Positions 1-7,966 of a stretch of DNA of 13,590 bases are shown here, piece after piece. Each line of letters starts with the position of its first letter. The first letter of the stretch is position 1. The DNA lies in contig JAJRTI010000544.1 in NCBI GenBank assembly GCA_024278415.1, positions 1 through 13,590 on the forward strand. Reading direction: 5' to 3'. The position numbers and the translations under genes were made by a program. This DNA is from Planctomycetota bacterium. Lineage in GTDB: Bacteria; Planctomycetota; Brocadiia; JAJRTI01. The notes beneath the pieces are model-generated. The model was given only the letters and a program-made list of their open reading frames with translations, did not search any database and was not told the origin of the DNA.

Positions 1-1
1 C

Positions 2-1231
2 CAGGGCATGATCGCGGACGTGGCCGATGAGCTGGGGATGCTCGTGTTGCCCCAGTGGTATCCGCAGCTTCATCTGCCGGGCCGGCCGAAGAAAGGCCGC
101 GGGGGGCCGCACCAACTGTCGGTCGAGGAGTTCCTCACCACCGATCTGCACCGCGAGAACCTGCGCCAGTACGCGCAGTGGGTCAAGTGGCTGCGCAACC
201 ACCCCAGCGCGGTGATCTACTGCACGGACAACGAAATCTTCACGCAGGCGTGGGACACGCCGGAGCAGTTGGAGACGAACATTCGCAACGACCGTCTCGG
301 CGCGGTCTATGGCCGCTTCGTCAAAGCGCTCGACCCCACGCGCCTGGTGACTCGCGACGGCGACCAAGGCACCTGGGGCAAGCTCGGCAAGTGGCAGGAA
401 GACCCGCCCGCGGAGATCGCCAACTACCACTATCCTGATTTCAACACGCCGAAACTGGTCGACAACTGGGAGTCGCTCTACGAGAAGCCGGCCCTCTTCG
501 GCGAGACGCTCTACGCCGCGTACGGCGCTTGGGACGGCTGGATCGGCGCCGTGCCGCAGCAGGTGGCCGCGAAGGCCCAGCGCTGCCGGAAAGTCCTTTC
601 GCTCTACCGCGGCCTCGAGGTCCCCGGCTGGGTCGGCATGGGGCCGGCGCACGACTGTTTCATCGAGTTGAAGCCGGACGGCTCGGGCAACGCGTGGGGC
701 GTGACCGAAGAGATGTGGGCGCGCTACAAGGCCGACGAGTTTTTGGGGGAGATGCCGCGGTATCCCTACTTCCCCATCGAGTGGCCGAGCCTGACGGGGC
801 CGGGATTCAAGCCGGAGTTCCACCGGTTTACGCCTTACGCCGGTTGGCGCGCGATCAACGCCTACTTCGCGGACCGGAAAGTCTGCGTCCTCAACGCGGT
901 CAACGCGGCGTACAAGCAGAGCACGCATCCCATGCCTCCGCTGCCGCGCTACCGGCCGGTCGAGGCGTTGATCACGGCCACGGCGAAGGGCCGGCCGCTG
1001 CCGCTGGCGGTTGTCGTCTTGACGCCCAAGTCCGCTCAGGCTTGCCCGGCGACGGCCGTGCGAGCCGACAAGTCCGGCCGCGCCTGGTTCGTCTTGCATG
1101 AACCCGGCCGCTACGAGGTGTCGGTCGACGGAAAGGAAAAACGGACGCTCCTGGACATCCCGCAGATGCCCTTCGAGTCTAAAGCTGGCTTTGGCTACCT
1201 GCCGAGATTCAGTGTGGAGGTCGAAAAATGA
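2..1231 (+). CDS. Glycoside hydrolase family 2-like protein, C-terminal part (5' end outside window)
   Basis: The reading frame is open to the left edge, so only the catalytic-barrel half and C-terminal domain of a longer enzyme are visible. Counting from the first Met (position 8), the segment at about residues 64-78 (NHPSAVIYCTDNEIF) matches the GH2 barrel pattern in which the Glu after Asn is the general acid/base, here E76. E166 in PALFGETL lies where the nucleophile is expected. The last ~90 residues look like an all-beta domain. GH2 enzymes hydrolyse beta-linked galactose, mannose or glucuronic acid; the substrate cannot be told from this fragment. Any signal peptide would be upstream. 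The stop overlaps the next start as ATGA, so the three following plus-strand genes look coupled. It could instead be a divergent GH2-like protein with altered specificity. The family is fairly sure, the substrate is unknown. Confidence 0.82.
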   Translation, partial: QGMIADVADELGMLVLPQWYPQLHLPGRPKKGRGGPHQLSVEEFLTTDLHRENLRQYAQWVKWLRNHPSAVIYCTDNEIFTQAWDTPEQLETNIRNDRLGAVYGRFVKALDPTRLVTRDGDQGTWGKLGKWQEDPPAEIANYHYPDFNTPKLVDNWESLYEKPALFGETLYAAYGAWDGWIGAVPQQVAAKAQRCRKVLSLYRGLEVPGWVGMGPAHDCFIELKPDGSGNAWGVTEEMWARYKADEFLGEMPRYPYFPIEWPSLTGPGFKPEFHRFTPYAGWRAINAYFADRKVCVLNAVNAAYKQSTHPMPPLPRYRPVEALITATAKGRPLPLAVVVLTPKSAQACPATAVRADKSGRAWFVLHEPGRYEVSVDGKEKRTLLDIPQMPFESKAGFGYLPRFSVEVEK

Positions 1232-1509
1232 AGCGCATTGTCTTGCCATTCTGTGTCGCGCTCGTCCTGCTGACGCTTGGGTATTCGCTTTACGAAGCCC
1301 GGAGCGAGGATGCGGTTTCCAAGGCTCCTCAGGCCGTCTGGGCCGAGTGTCGTCGCCTCGAATCCCAGATCCAAGCGGCGGACGATGAGATCCGGCAACT
1401 CGAGAACGAAGCTCGCCGGGTCCAAGAGGCGACTGCGAACTATGAGTTTGTCCGAAAACAGAATGCCGGAACCTTGGAGAGGCTCAGACGATGGGCAGAC
1501 TCGGACTAG
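1228..1509 (+). CDS. Small membrane-anchored coiled-coil protein, 93 aa, unknown function
   Basis: The start ATG overlaps the upstream glycosidase stop by four bases. A GGAGG sits at 1216-1220, seven bases before it, which supports the start. Residues 4-22 form an uncleaved-looking signal anchor (MKR followed by a hydrophobic run). Residues about 38-90 are rich in Glu, Arg and Gln with hydrophobic spacing (RLESQIQAADDEIRQLENEA), typical of a coiled coil, and end in a charged RRWADSD tail. The shape recalls short FtsB/FtsL-like or periplasmic adaptor proteins, but no specific family is recognised. The end overlaps the next gene by 19 bases. Tight coupling on both sides suggests it works with the glycosidase or the 414-residue secreted protein, perhaps as a periplasmic tether; that is inference. 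Confidence 0.75.
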   Translation: MKRIVLPFCVALVLLTLGYSLYEARSEDAVSKAPQAVWAECRRLESQIQAADDEIRQLENEARRVQEATANYEFVRKQNAGTLERLRRWADSD

Positions 1510-2735
1510 CCATCTGGCTTGCCGGCGCCAGCCTGGCCGCGCTGATTCCGGCGCAGGCCGGCGAGAGCGTGCCGTTCGAAGACATCAAGGGCGCTCGCCG
1601 AGCGCACGGTGACTTCTGGTACCTTGCGCTAGGAAAGCCGGCGGGCGCGGAGGTTTTCACAAGACCCGTGGACATCCGGCTCAGCCCGGGACAGCCCCTG
1701 CCCCTCGCCGATGTTCCGGAGTCTCTCAGGGGGAGAGCGTTCACGATCCGACTCGAACTCGCGGACGTGCGCGGAGGCATGCTGAGCATCCTCTCGCCTC
1801 GCGCGCCCAACGATACGCGAGCCGCTTTGATTTCCCGCGACGGGTGGATTGCCCTCCGCTTTGGGCCCGCCGCAGGGCAGGGGGATCTCCCGCTGTTGGT
1901 GCGCTCCACTGGCGCCCTGCGCATCAGGCGTGTGACCTTGTGCCGAAGCTTCGAACAGATCTACGGCGCCAACGGTCGCGTCGACTTGGTGGGCGCCGCG
2001 TACCGCAGATTTGGGGACCATGAGATCCTCTCGTATCCGCTCCTGCCCGCGGCTTATCGAGACCACCGCACCGGCCGATGGTGGCGCGCCCCTTCCGGAA
2101 AGGAAGACGGCCTCGACGGTGCGCGGCTCGACAAGAACTACTACTGCCTGCTGAGCGGCCCCCTTCAGAAGGAGATCGGCCTCCCTGTTCCCGTTCGGGC
2201 TCCGGGCGGTGTTATTCTGTGCGCGCGCATGAAAGGGAGCTTTGCTTTCATCGTGCGGCCGGAAAAGGGCAAGCCCGTCCTGAGCCACACGGGCACCCAA
2301 GGCAAATGGAGCGTCAACGCGGCCGCGTTGGACGGCGCTGTCCTCGACGGCGACGGCAACGGGATTTACACGGGCGTCAAGAACCAAAAGTGGCACAAGG
2401 CAAACACCTGGGTCGACAACTACGGGACCGGCTTCCTGGAATTCATCGTCCTGCTGCCGCAGAACGAGATTCCAGTAAGGCGTGGCTCTCGAAGCCTTGG
2501 GTTTCGATACTTGTCCGCCAGTGGACCGCAAGCGCTGACCCTCGCCTTGAGGTCTGATACCGACGCGGTCGCGCTTGTGAACGCAGGGCCCTCGTTGACG
2601 CGAGTTCTGCTGCGTTCGCGCGGCAGATATCGGGAGGCCGTGCGCGTGCTTGATTCCGCAGTGCCGGGCTGTCTTGCTGTCAAAGCGAACTCGATCCGCG
2701 TAGACGCGCCGGCTGCCGCGAGCATGAAGGAGTAA
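1491..2735 (+). CDS. Secreted protein, 414 aa, unknown function
   Basis: A GGAGAGG at 1476-1482, eight bases before the ATG, supports this start, which lies inside the 3' end of the preceding gene (19-base overlap). Residues 1-23 form a signal peptide with a likely cleavage after AQA. The mature protein reads as mostly beta strands and has no second membrane segment. Aromatic and Trp-rich stretches occur near residues 190-230 and 295-330 (for example KNQKWHKANTWVDNYGTGF), the type of surface often seen in carbohydrate-binding proteins, but no named domain or catalytic motif is recognised. Co-transcription with a GH2-like glycosidase suggests a periplasmic or extracellular role in glycan binding or processing. 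No terminator is visible in the 45 bases before the convergent gene at 2781. Confidence 0.8.
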   Translation: MGRLGLAIWLAGASLAALIPAQAGESVPFEDIKGARRAHGDFWYLALGKPAGAEVFTRPVDIRLSPGQPLPLADVPESLRGRAFTIRLELADVRGGMLSILSPRAPNDTRAALISRDGWIALRFGPAAGQGDLPLLVRSTGALRIRRVTLCRSFEQIYGANGRVDLVGAAYRRFGDHEILSYPLLPAAYRDHRTGRWWRAPSGKEDGLDGARLDKNYYCLLSGPLQKEIGLPVPVRAPGGVILCARMKGSFAFIVRPEKGKPVLSHTGTQGKWSVNAAALDGAVLDGDGNGIYTGVKNQKWHKANTWVDNYGTGFLEFIVLLPQNEIPVRRGSRSLGFRYLSASGPQALTLALRSDTDAVALVNAGPSLTRVLLRSRGRYREAVRVLDSAVPGCLAVKANSIRVDAPAAASMKE

Positions 2736-2780
2736 TCGGCCGGCGTGTTCAGCTTGTGCAACGGGGGGGCGCCTGGCCAC

Positions 2781-3932
2781 TCACGCGGTGAGGACCTGGG
2801 TCAGCACCGCGTGGACCCACTTCAGCTCCTCGATGGGCAGGCCCTTGCCGAACGTGACGGTCGCCCGGTCGCTGATGGCGCGGATGGGCACACGCCTGGC
2901 CATGGCGCGTAGGAAGGGGCGCAGGGCTTCGGGCATGGCCTCCAACTGGCTCTCCATGTTCTCGTGCCCCTTGGGCAAAGCGATTTGCAGCTCCTCCAAC
3001 TCGTTGGCTGGGATTTCGACCACCTTCGTGCGGAACGGCCCGCGGGTCTCGACGCGCAGCCTGTCGGGAGACGCGTTGATCTTCTGTTGCGTGCGCGTGC
3101 GGGCCAGCACCTTGCCCACCATCACAGTGATGGGTGCGATCACGAAAAAGACGCCGATGAAGCCCATGAAGATGAACCGAAACAGAGGGGGCATGTCCTT
3201 GGGGAACGCAGCGAAAAAGAACCCCAGCGCCACGATGCCAGGCACGAACGCGAACGCGAGGCTGATCTTGTCGAAGATCGTCGCGGGGGGCGGCGGGATG
3301 ATGAGCGTGATGGACTCGCCATCGACCTGGCACTGGGTGCGCATGTTGGCCGGCGGATCCGGCATATCAATGTCTTCGCCGGTGCGCTGCCGGCGCTCGC
3401 GCAGCGACTCGTCGAGCCGGTCGGCCTCGCGCACGATCTCCTCGCCCGCGGACGCGTCCACCACCTTGAAGCCGAGGAACTTCGCCAGCTCCTCGGCCGC
3501 GGCGCGAGCCTTCGTCGGATCCCGCAACGTGTCCCAGTCGATGGACTCGACGCCGCCCTCGATGCGCACCGGGTAGATGGTGTACGTCGAGTTCTTGGAG
3601 CGCCGCACCTCTTGCCGGATCGCGACGCGGTCGTAGTCGGCGATGTTGTATTGGGTCGACTTGAAGGGCACGAGCAAGCCCCACCATGTAATGATGCGGC
3701 CTTGCAGCTTGTCTACGGTCACTCCCGCCCTGCCGAACACGAACGCTGCGCCGACCGTGGCGAAAATCGAGCCGAAGGGGACCATGAGGTACCACGGCGG
3801 CGGGGCGGCCTCCGATGGCAAGAGGCCGAACGGCGCGGCCATGACCGCGAGCCCGGCCAGCAGGAAGGGCATGCCGAAAAGCATGATGAGGCCGCCGCCG
3901 GTGCGCTTCTTCATGACGTGGGGGTCGTTCAT
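2781..3932 (-). CDS. Membrane protein with two [2 TM + PH-like] halves, 383 aa
   Basis: The protein has four predicted TM helices in two hairpins (about residues 13-36 and 46-66; 222-243 and 251-275). After each hairpin comes a soluble beta-rich segment. The first (VTVDKLQGRIITWWGLLVPFK...YTIYPVRIEG) is followed by a helix (RAAAEELAKFLGF); the second (KINASPDRLRVETRGPF...TVTFGKGLPIEELKWVHAVL) also ends in a helix. This strand-rich, helix-ending pattern after a TM pair resembles bacterial PH-like (YdbS/YdbT-type) membrane proteins, so an internal duplication is likely. Function is unknown. The frame extends upstream to 4073, but MNDPHV at 3932 is preferred: GGAG lies nine bases before it, a candidate promoter lies between, and the extra 47 residues look non-protein-like (Arg/Pro rich). 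It is transcribed away from the exported-protein cluster and converges with the 414-residue gene. Confidence 0.78.
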   Translation of the reverse strand: MNDPHVMKKRTGGGLIMLFGMPFLLAGLAVMAAPFGLLPSEAAPPPWYLMVPFGSIFATVGAAFVFGRAGVTVDKLQGRIITWWGLLVPFKSTQYNIADYDRVAIRQEVRRSKNSTYTIYPVRIEGGVESIDWDTLRDPTKARAAAEELAKFLGFKVVDASAGEEIVREADRLDESLRERRQRTGEDIDMPDPPANMRTQCQVDGESITLIIPPPPATIFDKISLAFAFVPGIVALGFFFAAFPKDMPPLFRFIFMGFIGVFFVIAPITVMVGKVLARTRTQQKINASPDRLRVETRGPFRTKVVEIPANELEELQIALPKGHENMESQLEAMPEALRPFLRAMARRVPIRAISDRATVTFGKGLPIEELKWVHAVLTQVLTA

Positions 3933-4003
3933 GGGCGTCTGCTCCGGTGAAGGGATCCGCCTGCGCGCGCCACGGCTGTGTGGAAGCGCCGAGCGCCGCA
4001 AGA

Positions 4004-4032
4004 ACTCTAACGGCATCGTGGGCGCGTTGCAA
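4004..4032 (-). promoter_or_regulatory. Candidate sigma70-like promoter for the PH-like membrane protein gene
   Basis: Read on the minus strand, TTGCAA (plus 4027-4032) and TAGAGT (plus 4004-4009) are separated by exactly 17 bases. Each box matches four of six consensus positions. Initiation would fall near 3998, giving a leader of about 65 bases before the start at 3932. This is seen by eye and such matches arise by chance, so confidence is moderate to low. Confidence 0.35.
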
Positions 4033-4060
4033 GCCGCTTGTGCTTGCCGGCAAAACTCTC

Positions 4061-4091
4061 TTGACATCCACACGGGGGGGGGGGGTACACT
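4061..4091 (+). promoter_or_regulatory. Sigma70-like promoter with poly-G spacer, candidate phase-variable
   Basis: A perfect -35 hexamer TTGACA (4061-4066) is followed, after a 19-base spacer, by the -10-like TACACT (4086-4091). Twelve of the spacer bases are an uninterrupted G run. A spacer of 17 is optimal for sigma70, so loss of two Gs would give ideal spacing and the present length predicts a weak state. Initiation would be near 4098, giving a leader of 45-70 bases before the large exported-protein gene. The direct repeat GTTCTATC occurs twice in the leader (4122-4129 and 4151-4158); its role is unknown. Confidence 0.6.
4074..4085 (+). repeat. Poly-G homopolymer tract, 12 G
   Basis: This is an uninterrupted run of twelve Gs and the longest homopolymer noticed in the window. 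It lies between the -35 and -10 boxes of the promoter at 4061-4091. Tracts of this length are prone to slipped-strand mispairing. The exact count in an assembled sequence may itself be unreliable. Confidence 0.95.
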
Positions 4092-4164
4092 TATCTTTGT
4101 TGACCACCAGAGGGCTCCCAGGTTCTATCGAGGAACGGCTGAATTGTCGCGTTCTATCCATGAT

Positions 4165-6753
4165 ATGCGTCGCGGGGTTTGGCGAATGGGGTCAATCCAC
4201 CTGGGCCTCGTGTTTATGATCGCGGCCCACCTCTGTATGCCGACGCGAGGCGCGCAGGCGGCTCAGACAACCCCGAAGGCTCCAATAGGTGCATGGGTCT
4301 TTCTTTACAGCGGGCAGGATGCCAAGACCAGTTATTCGTTACCCAGCGTTGATGATTCTGAATGGGAACGCGTCATGCTGCCGGACGCGAACGAACACCT
4401 GAAACGAGCGAAGAATCGGTATGGCTGGTACAGGTGGCGATTCGTGCTGCCGAAGCAGTTCGCAGGGCGGCCGTTGTTTGTCGAATTGGGCCGAGTAGTT
4501 GATCTCGACTGGACGTACATGAACGGCCGGCTTATCGGGAGTTTCACCAATGGGAGCCTCGGGTGGCGAACGCGCCGGCTCTACGTGGCCAAGCCGGGTG
4601 TGGCCGTGGGTGGGGAGAACGTGCTTGCAGTGAAGGTTCGCAGACTCCGCTCGATATCGGGCCTATTGAGTCGGCCATCCCTAGGGGTGGCCCTGATGGC
4701 GCGGGAATCCCGCTGGGAATACGCGCAAGCGGAGTCGCCGGTTCGCTCAACGGAACTGCCGAAAACAGGGCATCGGCAGTGGCGGCAGGTTGGACAGAAC
4801 CAAGCGATACCGGCCGATTCTGTCCAAGGGTACGTGTGTTTCCGAACCGACTTCAAGCTGCCTGAGGTGCTGAGGAGGCGAAGCGTTGCTCTTCAGGTGA
4901 GAGCCGCGTCCGGGCCGTATCTCGTGTTTCTAAACGGCAGGCTGTTTACGAGCGCCGGCCGATTCCCCCCGGCGTTGCATCCGCCTCCGCCAGTGGGGTC
5001 GAAGATCGCGCCGAAGCCGGACGCGTTGCGATTTGGCGAGGGCAACGCCAACCAGTTCCTTCTGGTCACGCACGCCCAGCTTGCTGGGAAGGGAGTGTTG
5101 AGCCCTGCAAGTCCTGTCTTGTGGATCGACATGCCTGGCGCCCCCCTTCGATCAGTCCCGAGTTGTGGGTTCGACCCGGCTGCTGAGATCGATCTGTCCA
5201 GGCAGTTGAGGAAAGCCGGGCGGATCGAGGAAGCATGGCGCATCACAGAGAAGGTCGTCCATGATTGCGGCGGGCACTCCTACCACGTTGCGATGGCCCT
5301 TGGCGAAAGAATTACGTTGCTCGCCAATCGGGGCAGACTCAAGGGCGCCTTCGAAGCGTTCACGCGGCTCCAGAGGGACTACCCCGAGCAAGCCTACATC
5401 CGGGACGTCGTCAATGCTGTCGCTGCATTCCAGAAACGGGAGTTCGCACTGAATCCGGACTTCGTCTACCTGGGCAGAGACGACCTCACGCGGGGCAACT
5501 GGACCGAGAACTATGGCTCGTACGCGTGCGTCCTCGGCGGCATGATGCAGTATGATCTCGTGAACGGGCCGGGCTGGCCTGTGCCGTACAGCTTCCGCTG
5601 CGCAGACCCGACCCAGTCAGCGAAGGTCTATATCGGGGCACTCGTGACCAAAGATCCCCGGGCATTGATCAGCCCGTTCAAGCGCACGCGGACCATGGCG
5701 TGGCGAGATGACTACGGCGAGCACCACAACTTCCAGCTTCGGGGGCCGGACTTGCTCCTTGACCTTCGACTGCCCGATGGCGTTTGGCGGCTGTCCTTCT
5801 ACATTGTGGACCCTGACTGGTCCAAGACCGAGCATCCCAGAGATCTGAGCATCGTGATTCTGGACAGAACAGGTACGCCGGTCGCCGTCGCGCGGGCCGC
5901 CAGCCTCGCTGGGGGCGCTTACTTCCGCTTCCTATGCCGAGGGGGCCAGAAGCTGACCGCGCGGATATGCAAGCACCTGAGCCCCGACGCCAATCTTTCA
6001 GGCGTTTTCCTCGATCGCGTGCAACCTCTCATCCCGCTGCCGTCATGGCTTGGCGCGAAGCAAGGTGCGCATGCCAAGCCGCAGGATGCCCTCCGGCTCT
6101 ACGACAAGCTGCAAACGCCTTTTGGGCCGAAACGTGGGAGCCTTGTGAGTTGGGTGCGAGGCCTACGGCGACTGCGTTCGCTCCTAATTGCGGCCGGGAA
6201 GCGGAATGCACGGGCGAGTGCGGGCAAAGGAGCGGTTGACTGGATGATGTGGCAAGCCGCGGAAGGGCTTGGCGACTGGAGCCGCTCGGAGACGGCCTCG
6301 CGACGCATTGTCCAAGCGCAGGTGCAGGCCGGCGAGCCGGGTATGTGGCCATCACGTCTCGCCGGGTTGTTGAAGCACCCAACCGTTTCAGGCTCTGGGG
6401 TCATGCGACTTCAGGTGCTCAGAGCGCTGGCGGGATGCAAGGATCCACGCGTGAGCCGGCCGGCGCTACTACGGCTTGCCCGCCTGCACTGCGCCCTCCT
6501 TCGGGACGACGATGCCGTATCCACGTACCGAAAGCTTCTTGCCGCCAAGCCGGCCCCAGACGTTGCGGCGCAAGCCCACTACGCTCTCGCCACAATTTAT
6601 CATCAACGTGGAGCGGCAAGCGACGCCATTGCGCACTTCCAATTGGCGCAAAAGGCCGCGCCCAAGAGCGATGAGGCCGTGCTCGCGCGCCAATTCGTGA
6701 CATTTCTGGAGAGAGAGAAGAAAGACAGAGGCGCTAGCGCCAAGGCGAAATGA
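4165..6753 (+). CDS. Large exported protein with galactose-binding-like, 'GNW..YG' and TPR-like modules, 862 aa
   Basis: Residues 1-33 form a signal peptide (MRRGVWRMGS, hydrophobic LGLVFMIAA, then a GAQA cleavage area). Residues ~40-185 resemble the GH2 N-terminal sugar-binding jelly roll (GWYRWRFVLPKQF, LFVELGRVVDLDWTYMNGRLIG, GGENVLAVKVRR). Residues ~205-325 look like a second module of that kind (GYVCFRTDFKLP, YLVFLNGRL). Residues ~337-425 are helical and TPR-like. Residues ~435-620 form a beta-sandwich module opening with TRGNWTENYGSYACVLGG and closing with LSGVFLDRV, a pattern I associate with modules in PVC-type surface proteins. Residues ~640-845 are helical with TPR-like pairs near the end (AAQAHYALATIYHQRGAASDAIAHFQLAQ). 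No glycosidase barrel is present, so it is more likely a binding or scaffold protein than an enzyme. Start alternatives are ATG 4186 and TTG 4144; the last has the better ribosome site (AGGAA at 4131-4135). The ORF stays open upstream, but that part lies over the promoter and the divergent gene. Confidence 0.8.
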   Translation: MRRGVWRMGSIHLGLVFMIAAHLCMPTRGAQAAQTTPKAPIGAWVFLYSGQDAKTSYSLPSVDDSEWERVMLPDANEHLKRAKNRYGWYRWRFVLPKQFAGRPLFVELGRVVDLDWTYMNGRLIGSFTNGSLGWRTRRLYVAKPGVAVGGENVLAVKVRRLRSISGLLSRPSLGVALMARESRWEYAQAESPVRSTELPKTGHRQWRQVGQNQAIPADSVQGYVCFRTDFKLPEVLRRRSVALQVRAASGPYLVFLNGRLFTSAGRFPPALHPPPPVGSKIAPKPDALRFGEGNANQFLLVTHAQLAGKGVLSPASPVLWIDMPGAPLRSVPSCGFDPAAEIDLSRQLRKAGRIEEAWRITEKVVHDCGGHSYHVAMALGERITLLANRGRLKGAFEAFTRLQRDYPEQAYIRDVVNAVAAFQKREFALNPDFVYLGRDDLTRGNWTENYGSYACVLGGMMQYDLVNGPGWPVPYSFRCADPTQSAKVYIGALVTKDPRALISPFKRTRTMAWRDDYGEHHNFQLRGPDLLLDLRLPDGVWRLSFYIVDPDWSKTEHPRDLSIVILDRTGTPVAVARAASLAGGAYFRFLCRGGQKLTARICKHLSPDANLSGVFLDRVQPLIPLPSWLGAKQGAHAKPQDALRLYDKLQTPFGPKRGSLVSWVRGLRRLRSLLIAAGKRNARASAGKGAVDWMMWQAAEGLGDWSRSETASRRIVQAQVQAGEPGMWPSRLAGLLKHPTVSGSGVMRLQVLRALAGCKDPRVSRPALLRLARLHCALLRDDDAVSTYRKLLAAKPAPDVAAQAHYALATIYHQRGAASDAIAHFQLAQKAAPKSDEAVLARQFVTFLEREKKDRGASAKAK

Positions 6754-6754
6754 T

Positions 6755-7846
6755 GTGATTCCGTTGACAAAGATCATGGCATTCTGGGCACGTTCGAATC
6801 GTCAAACCTGTAAGGGCTCCTCCCGTAGGCCGCTACGCTATGCTTGGCGGCCTGGCGCCTTGGCTCGCTTCTGCATCCTGCTCATGGCCGGCATATCTGC
6901 TGTGTGCTTCGCCGCGGCGGACGCACAAAGCGAGACTGCTACAGGACTACGAGATCTGACGGCGGTTGCCGAGCATGCGATCGAGCGGTACTGCAAGAAA
7001 TGGCCGAAGGCCCAGAGGGCACAGTACCTTCAAGCTGTCTCAGATGGCCTGAAAGCAGGACTGACCCGCGTGCCGCACGCACCTCAGGTTAAGGCGTTTC
7101 GGGAGAGCTTCGCTCGTCTGGTGAAACCGTACGAGAACTACCTGCCGGGCCAGGGCGACCAGTTTGCGGATTCGGGCCTGGCGTTTCGCCTCATGTGTGT
7201 GAACATGAAGAACCGGTGTCGGTACTTCGCCGCGCGGATCAGCGATCCGAAATCCAAGAACCGTCGCGCAAAGCTCGAAGCACAGTTGCCCCAACTTACG
7301 AAGCTCGTGGCAGAGGTGTGCCGACAGGCGTTCCCCGGTATCCCGCCCAAAGAGATCAACGAGGCCGTGCAGAGTTTCATGGCCCAGTGGCGGAACTGGG
7401 CTGACGACCCGTTGACCCCAGGCCTGAAGGCGCCGCTCCAGCCCCAGCAGGTCGAGCAACTGCCTGAGCGCATCAAGGCCACCTTCCCCGGCACGCGGCG
7501 GGCCGTGGAGCGCATGGCCCAGTACGATTCGAGCCTGCTGAAAGGCGATAGCGTGGACAAACGAGCGTTGATCATGTCAGGGCCGGCGATTACGAGCGTG
7601 CTCTTAGGCATGACAACGCCCCCGGAACCCGCGGAATCTGCTGAGCTTCTGGCCAAGATCGCTGAACAACATCGCACGCGTTCCAAGCAATGGATGGAGG
7701 AGCAGAAACGGAAGTTCAAACACGATTTCGTCGCGACGCTGATCGGCCCGGCCGTGGAATCGAACGACCGCGTCCTGCTTCTGATCGAGCCTGCGTTTGT
7801 CTTCGGCCATATCCTCGGCAACGATACGTGTGGGTTCTGGTACTGA
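6755..7846 (+). CDS. Exported protein, 363 aa, unknown function
   Basis: The first candidate start is GTG at 6755, one base after the stop of the 862-residue gene, with AAGG nine bases before it; an in-frame ATG follows at 6776. The close junction implies translational coupling. A long basic N-region (RSNRQTCKGSSRRPLRYAWRPG) precedes a hydrophobic segment at residues ~37-55 (ARFCILLMAGISAVCFAAADA), consistent with an unusually long signal peptide or a signal anchor. The rest is mainly alpha-helical and soluble, rich in Lys, Arg and Gln (residues ~65-130, 150-215, 290-325). It has three cysteines in the middle (C149, C155 and C189, approximate numbering) and ends in an aromatic GFWY. No known family is recognised. 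Codon use is clearly less GC-biased than in the flanking glycan genes. It is placed as the second gene of the exported-protein cluster. Confidence 0.72.
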   Translation: MIPLTKIMAFWARSNRQTCKGSSRRPLRYAWRPGALARFCILLMAGISAVCFAAADAQSETATGLRDLTAVAEHAIERYCKKWPKAQRAQYLQAVSDGLKAGLTRVPHAPQVKAFRESFARLVKPYENYLPGQGDQFADSGLAFRLMCVNMKNRCRYFAARISDPKSKNRRAKLEAQLPQLTKLVAEVCRQAFPGIPPKEINEAVQSFMAQWRNWADDPLTPGLKAPLQPQQVEQLPERIKATFPGTRRAVERMAQYDSSLLKGDSVDKRALIMSGPAITSVLLGMTTPPEPAESAELLAKIAEQHRTRSKQWMEEQKRKFKHDFVATLIGPAVESNDRVLLLIEPAFVFGHILGNDTCGFWY

Positions 7847-7897
7847 CACCCGCGTTGGCGCTTGGAGCGGTGTGCCGGCTAATGGAGTGCTTATCAG

Positions 7898-7923
7898 TGT
7901 GTGGTTCAACGGGTTGCCGCACA
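7898..7923 (+). other. Possible RNA hairpin in the leader of the first paralog
   Basis: TGTGTGG (7898-7904) can pair with CCGCACA (7917-7923), with one G-U pair. Inside it CAA (7907-7909) can pair with TTG (7914-7916). No T-run follows directly, so it is not a standard intrinsic terminator. It may be an mRNA processing or stability element between the 363-residue gene and the paralog pair. A weak promoter-like pair, TTGCCG (7914) and TAATTC (7936) with a 16-base spacer, overlaps it and could be an internal promoter. Confidence 0.25.
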
Positions 7924-7966
7924 AGGCTTCCCGAGTAATTCATTCTTTTGATCGGAGGTCGTGGTT

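Noticed and set aside
2763..2769. Run of seven Gs between the convergent genes
   Set aside because: It is short, not within a recognisable promoter and not in a coding frame, so phase variation is not supported.
1629..2780. 383-codon minus-strand open frame opposite the 414-residue secreted protein gene
   Set aside because: It has no signal, no motif and a skewed composition. The plus-strand gene has a signal peptide, a ribosome site and operon overlap.
2964..3950. 328-codon plus-strand open frame opposite the membrane protein gene
   Set aside because: Its translation is Arg/His/Asp-rich and non-globular. The opposite strand encodes clear TM helices, a ribosome site and a sensible start.
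3933..4073. 47-residue extension of the PH-like membrane protein
   Set aside because: The added sequence is Arg/Pro/Cys-rich and precedes a well-placed GGAG and Met. A candidate promoter lies within it.
3643..4164. N-terminal extension of the 862-residue protein by up to 174 residues
   Set aside because: It would run through the promoter and across the divergent gene, and would place the signal peptide in the middle of the protein.
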